From: Actinomycetes bacterium
Lineage (GTDB): Bacteria > Actinomycetota > Acidimicrobiia > Spongiisociales > UBA5794
Length of the DNA: 8,046 nucleotides
NCBI GenBank assembly: GCA_023336765.1
Contig: JAMBLL010000118.1
Span: 1-8,046 of the forward strand
Direction of reading: 5' to 3'
Within the stretch, counting starts at the first letter, position 1. Each line of letters begins with the position of its first letter. Made by a program: the position numbers and the translations under genes. The notes beneath the pieces were generated by a model, which did no database searches, was not told the DNA's origin, and saw nothing but the letters and a program-made list of their open reading frames with translations. Of this stretch, positions 6,479-8,046 are shown piece by piece.

Positions 6479-6503
6479 ATCGTAAATCGTAGATCGTAAA
6501 GAA
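6476..6503 (+). repeat. Heptad tandem repeat block D
   Basis: Four 7-base units start at 6476, 6483, 6490 and 6497. The pattern is TARATCG: TAGATCG, TAAATCG, TAGATCG, then the partial TAAAGAA. The first unit supplies the TAG stop codon of acs, and the last runs into the GAAGG ribosome site (6501-6505) of the peptidase gene, so the block fills most of the gap between them. Its sequence differs from blocks A-C but the period is the same. Confidence 0.65.
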
Positions 6504-6512
6504 GGCTGAGTA

Positions 6513-8027
6513 ATGGCTGAAGAGAAGAAGAACAAGTCGAAGTCTGAGAACAGTGGCGATGCCAAGGACAAAGACAAGGACAAAAAACCGCCGGAGCATC
6601 ATGACGACGCGGTCGTCGAGACGCATCACTCGACAACTGTCCGCGGGGAGACGCTCAGCTACACAGCTACGGCCGGGCGGATCGTGCTCAAGGAGGACGA
6701 CGACACAAAGAAGGCCTCGTTCTTCTTCACTGCGTACACCCTTGACGGAGTGGATGACCCTGCGGCACGGCCGATCGTCTTCGCGTTCAACGGCGGTCCC
6801 GGGTCGTCGTCAGTATGGCTCCACCTCGGAGTTCTCGGACCAAAACTCGTCGAGTTCGACGAGAAGGGCAACGGCGTATCCACACCCGGGCGATTGATCG
6901 ACAATGACCACACGCTCCTGACGCACGCAGACCTCGTGTTCATCGATCCTGTGTCGACAGGTTTCACGAGAGCCATCGACAAGGACGAGGAGAAGGCCTA
7001 CCACCACTTCGAGAAGGACATCGAAGCTGTCGGGGACTTCGTACGGCGATACCTCACAACGTATGAGCGCTGGGCATCGCCGAAATTCCTCGCAGGAGAG
7101 AGCTATGGCACGACCCGTTCTGCCGGGCTCGCAGGGTATCTCCAAAGCCGCTACGGCCTGTACCTCAATGGGGTCATCCTCATCTCGTCTGTATTGAACT
7201 TCCAGACCATTGCACTGGACTCCAAGACGTACACCTTCCATCGCGGAAATGACCTGCCGTATGTCCTGTACCTCCCGACGTATGCCGCTACGGCCTGGTA
7301 CCACAAGACCCTCGACCTCGACCTTCAGCAGCGTGACCTGCCTGACCTCCTTCGCGAGGTCGAGGCCTTCGCCGAAAACGAGTACCTCCTCGCGCTCGAG
7401 CAAGGGTCACGCCTCGACCACGAGAGGTTCGACGAGATCGCGGATACGCTCGCCCGCTACACGAGCCTGTCCACCGACTTCATCAAGCGATCGGATCTGC
7501 GCATTGAGAAGTTCCACTTTATGAAGGAACTCCTTCGAGACAAGGGCCTCACAGTCGGTCGTCTGGACAGCCGTTACCAAGGAGTCGATCGATTCGACGT
7601 CGGGTCCATGCTCGAACACGACCCCTCCCTTGATGTCTGGATGGGACCGTTCTCGGCGATGCTCAACAACTACATGCGTCGCGACCTCGGATACGAGAGC
7701 GACCTGGTTTACGAGATCTTGAACCCGAAGGTGTGGCCATGGAACTACGAGAACTTCCAGAACACCTATGTCGACGTTTCTGAGACGCTGCGCGACACGA
7801 TGACGAAGAACCCGTTCCTGCGTGTGTACATCGCAAGCGGTTTCTTCGACCTCGCAACACCGTACTTCGCAACGGAACACACCATTGCGCATCTTGGCCT
7901 CGAACCTGGCCTCAGAGACAACATCGAGGTGTCGCACTTCGACGCAGGCCACATGATGTACGTCCATGGACCATCGATCGAGAGGCTGGGAGAGGACCTG
8001 AGGAACTTCGTGGAAAGAGCAACCTGA
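6513..8027 (+). CDS. Peptidase family S10, serine carboxypeptidase-like
   Basis: A 504-residue alpha/beta-hydrolase of MEROPS family S10, expected to release C-terminal amino acids from peptides. The oxyanion motif NGGPGSSS is at residues 93-100. The nucleophile Ser197 lies in GESYG, Asp446 in GFFDLATP and His480 in DAGHMMY, so the Ser-Asp-His triad is complete in the family order. A helical insertion around residues 250-400 would form the cap. The N-terminus is not a signal peptide: the first 28 or so residues are Lys/Glu/Asp-rich and low in complexity. Most characterised S10 enzymes are vacuolar or secreted, so a cytoplasmic place here is noteworthy but inferred. ATG 6513 has GAAGG at 6501-6505. 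It is probably transcribed with acs, though no functional link is obvious. Only 19 bases remain after its stop. Confidence 0.93.
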   Translation: MAEEKKNKSKSENSGDAKDKDKDKKPPEHHDDAVVETHHSTTVRGETLSYTATAGRIVLKEDDDTKKASFFFTAYTLDGVDDPAARPIVFAFNGGPGSSSVWLHLGVLGPKLVEFDEKGNGVSTPGRLIDNDHTLLTHADLVFIDPVSTGFTRAIDKDEEKAYHHFEKDIEAVGDFVRRYLTTYERWASPKFLAGESYGTTRSAGLAGYLQSRYGLYLNGVILISSVLNFQTIALDSKTYTFHRGNDLPYVLYLPTYAATAWYHKTLDLDLQQRDLPDLLREVEAFAENEYLLALEQGSRLDHERFDEIADTLARYTSLSTDFIKRSDLRIEKFHFMKELLRDKGLTVGRLDSRYQGVDRFDVGSMLEHDPSLDVWMGPFSAMLNNYMRRDLGYESDLVYEILNPKVWPWNYENFQNTYVDVSETLRDTMTKNPFLRVYIASGFFDLATPYFATEHTIAHLGLEPGLRDNIEVSHFDAGHMMYVHGPSIERLGEDLRNFVERAT

Positions 8028-8046
8028 ATCGACGAACTCCGCCATC

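Overview
The window reads as chromosomal DNA from a moderately high-GC bacterium, most likely an uncultivated actinobacterium (an Acidimicrobiia-like lineage is my guess from protein resemblance; nothing here proves it). Genes are closely packed, mostly on the + strand, with GTG as well as ATG starts and TGA as the usual stop.

Layout. Positions 1-280 hold what may be the damaged 3' end of an upstream gene. A signal-peptide-bearing, single-pass membrane protein follows (277-1487), interrupted by an apparent one-base deletion near 380-390. Next come an NTF2/SnoaL-like protein (1658-2140), a convergent small three-helix membrane protein on the minus strand (2170-2457), a DUF1684 protein (2597-3106) and a tiny two-helix membrane protein just behind it (3113-3289). 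A heptad-repeat-rich intergenic region then leads to a carboxymuconolactone decarboxylase/AhpD-like gene (3457-4422). Acetyl-CoA synthetase (4535-6478) and a family S10 serine carboxypeptidase (6513-8027) close the window.

Main discovery. The AhpD-like gene is split by a single in-frame TGA at 4066-4068. The TGA falls exactly where the second redox cysteine of the CxxC motif belongs, giving E-x11-C-x2-U-x3-H, which matches the spacing of the catalytic residues of AhpD. A hairpin that fits the bacterial SECIS pattern lies just downstream (4084-4105). I read the two open halves as one 321-residue selenoprotein rather than two genes or a nonsense mutant. An ordinary gene caller would split or truncate it.

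Other structure. Degenerate 7-bp tandem repeats occur at four places: two blocks before the selenoprotein gene, one after it, and one of a different family that starts on the acs stop codon. A near-perfect 30-bp inverted repeat covers the start codon of the DUF1684 gene. The genes do not form one obvious pathway. acs and the S10 peptidase are probably co-transcribed (34 bp apart), as are DUF1684 and the tiny membrane protein; the rest look like separate units.
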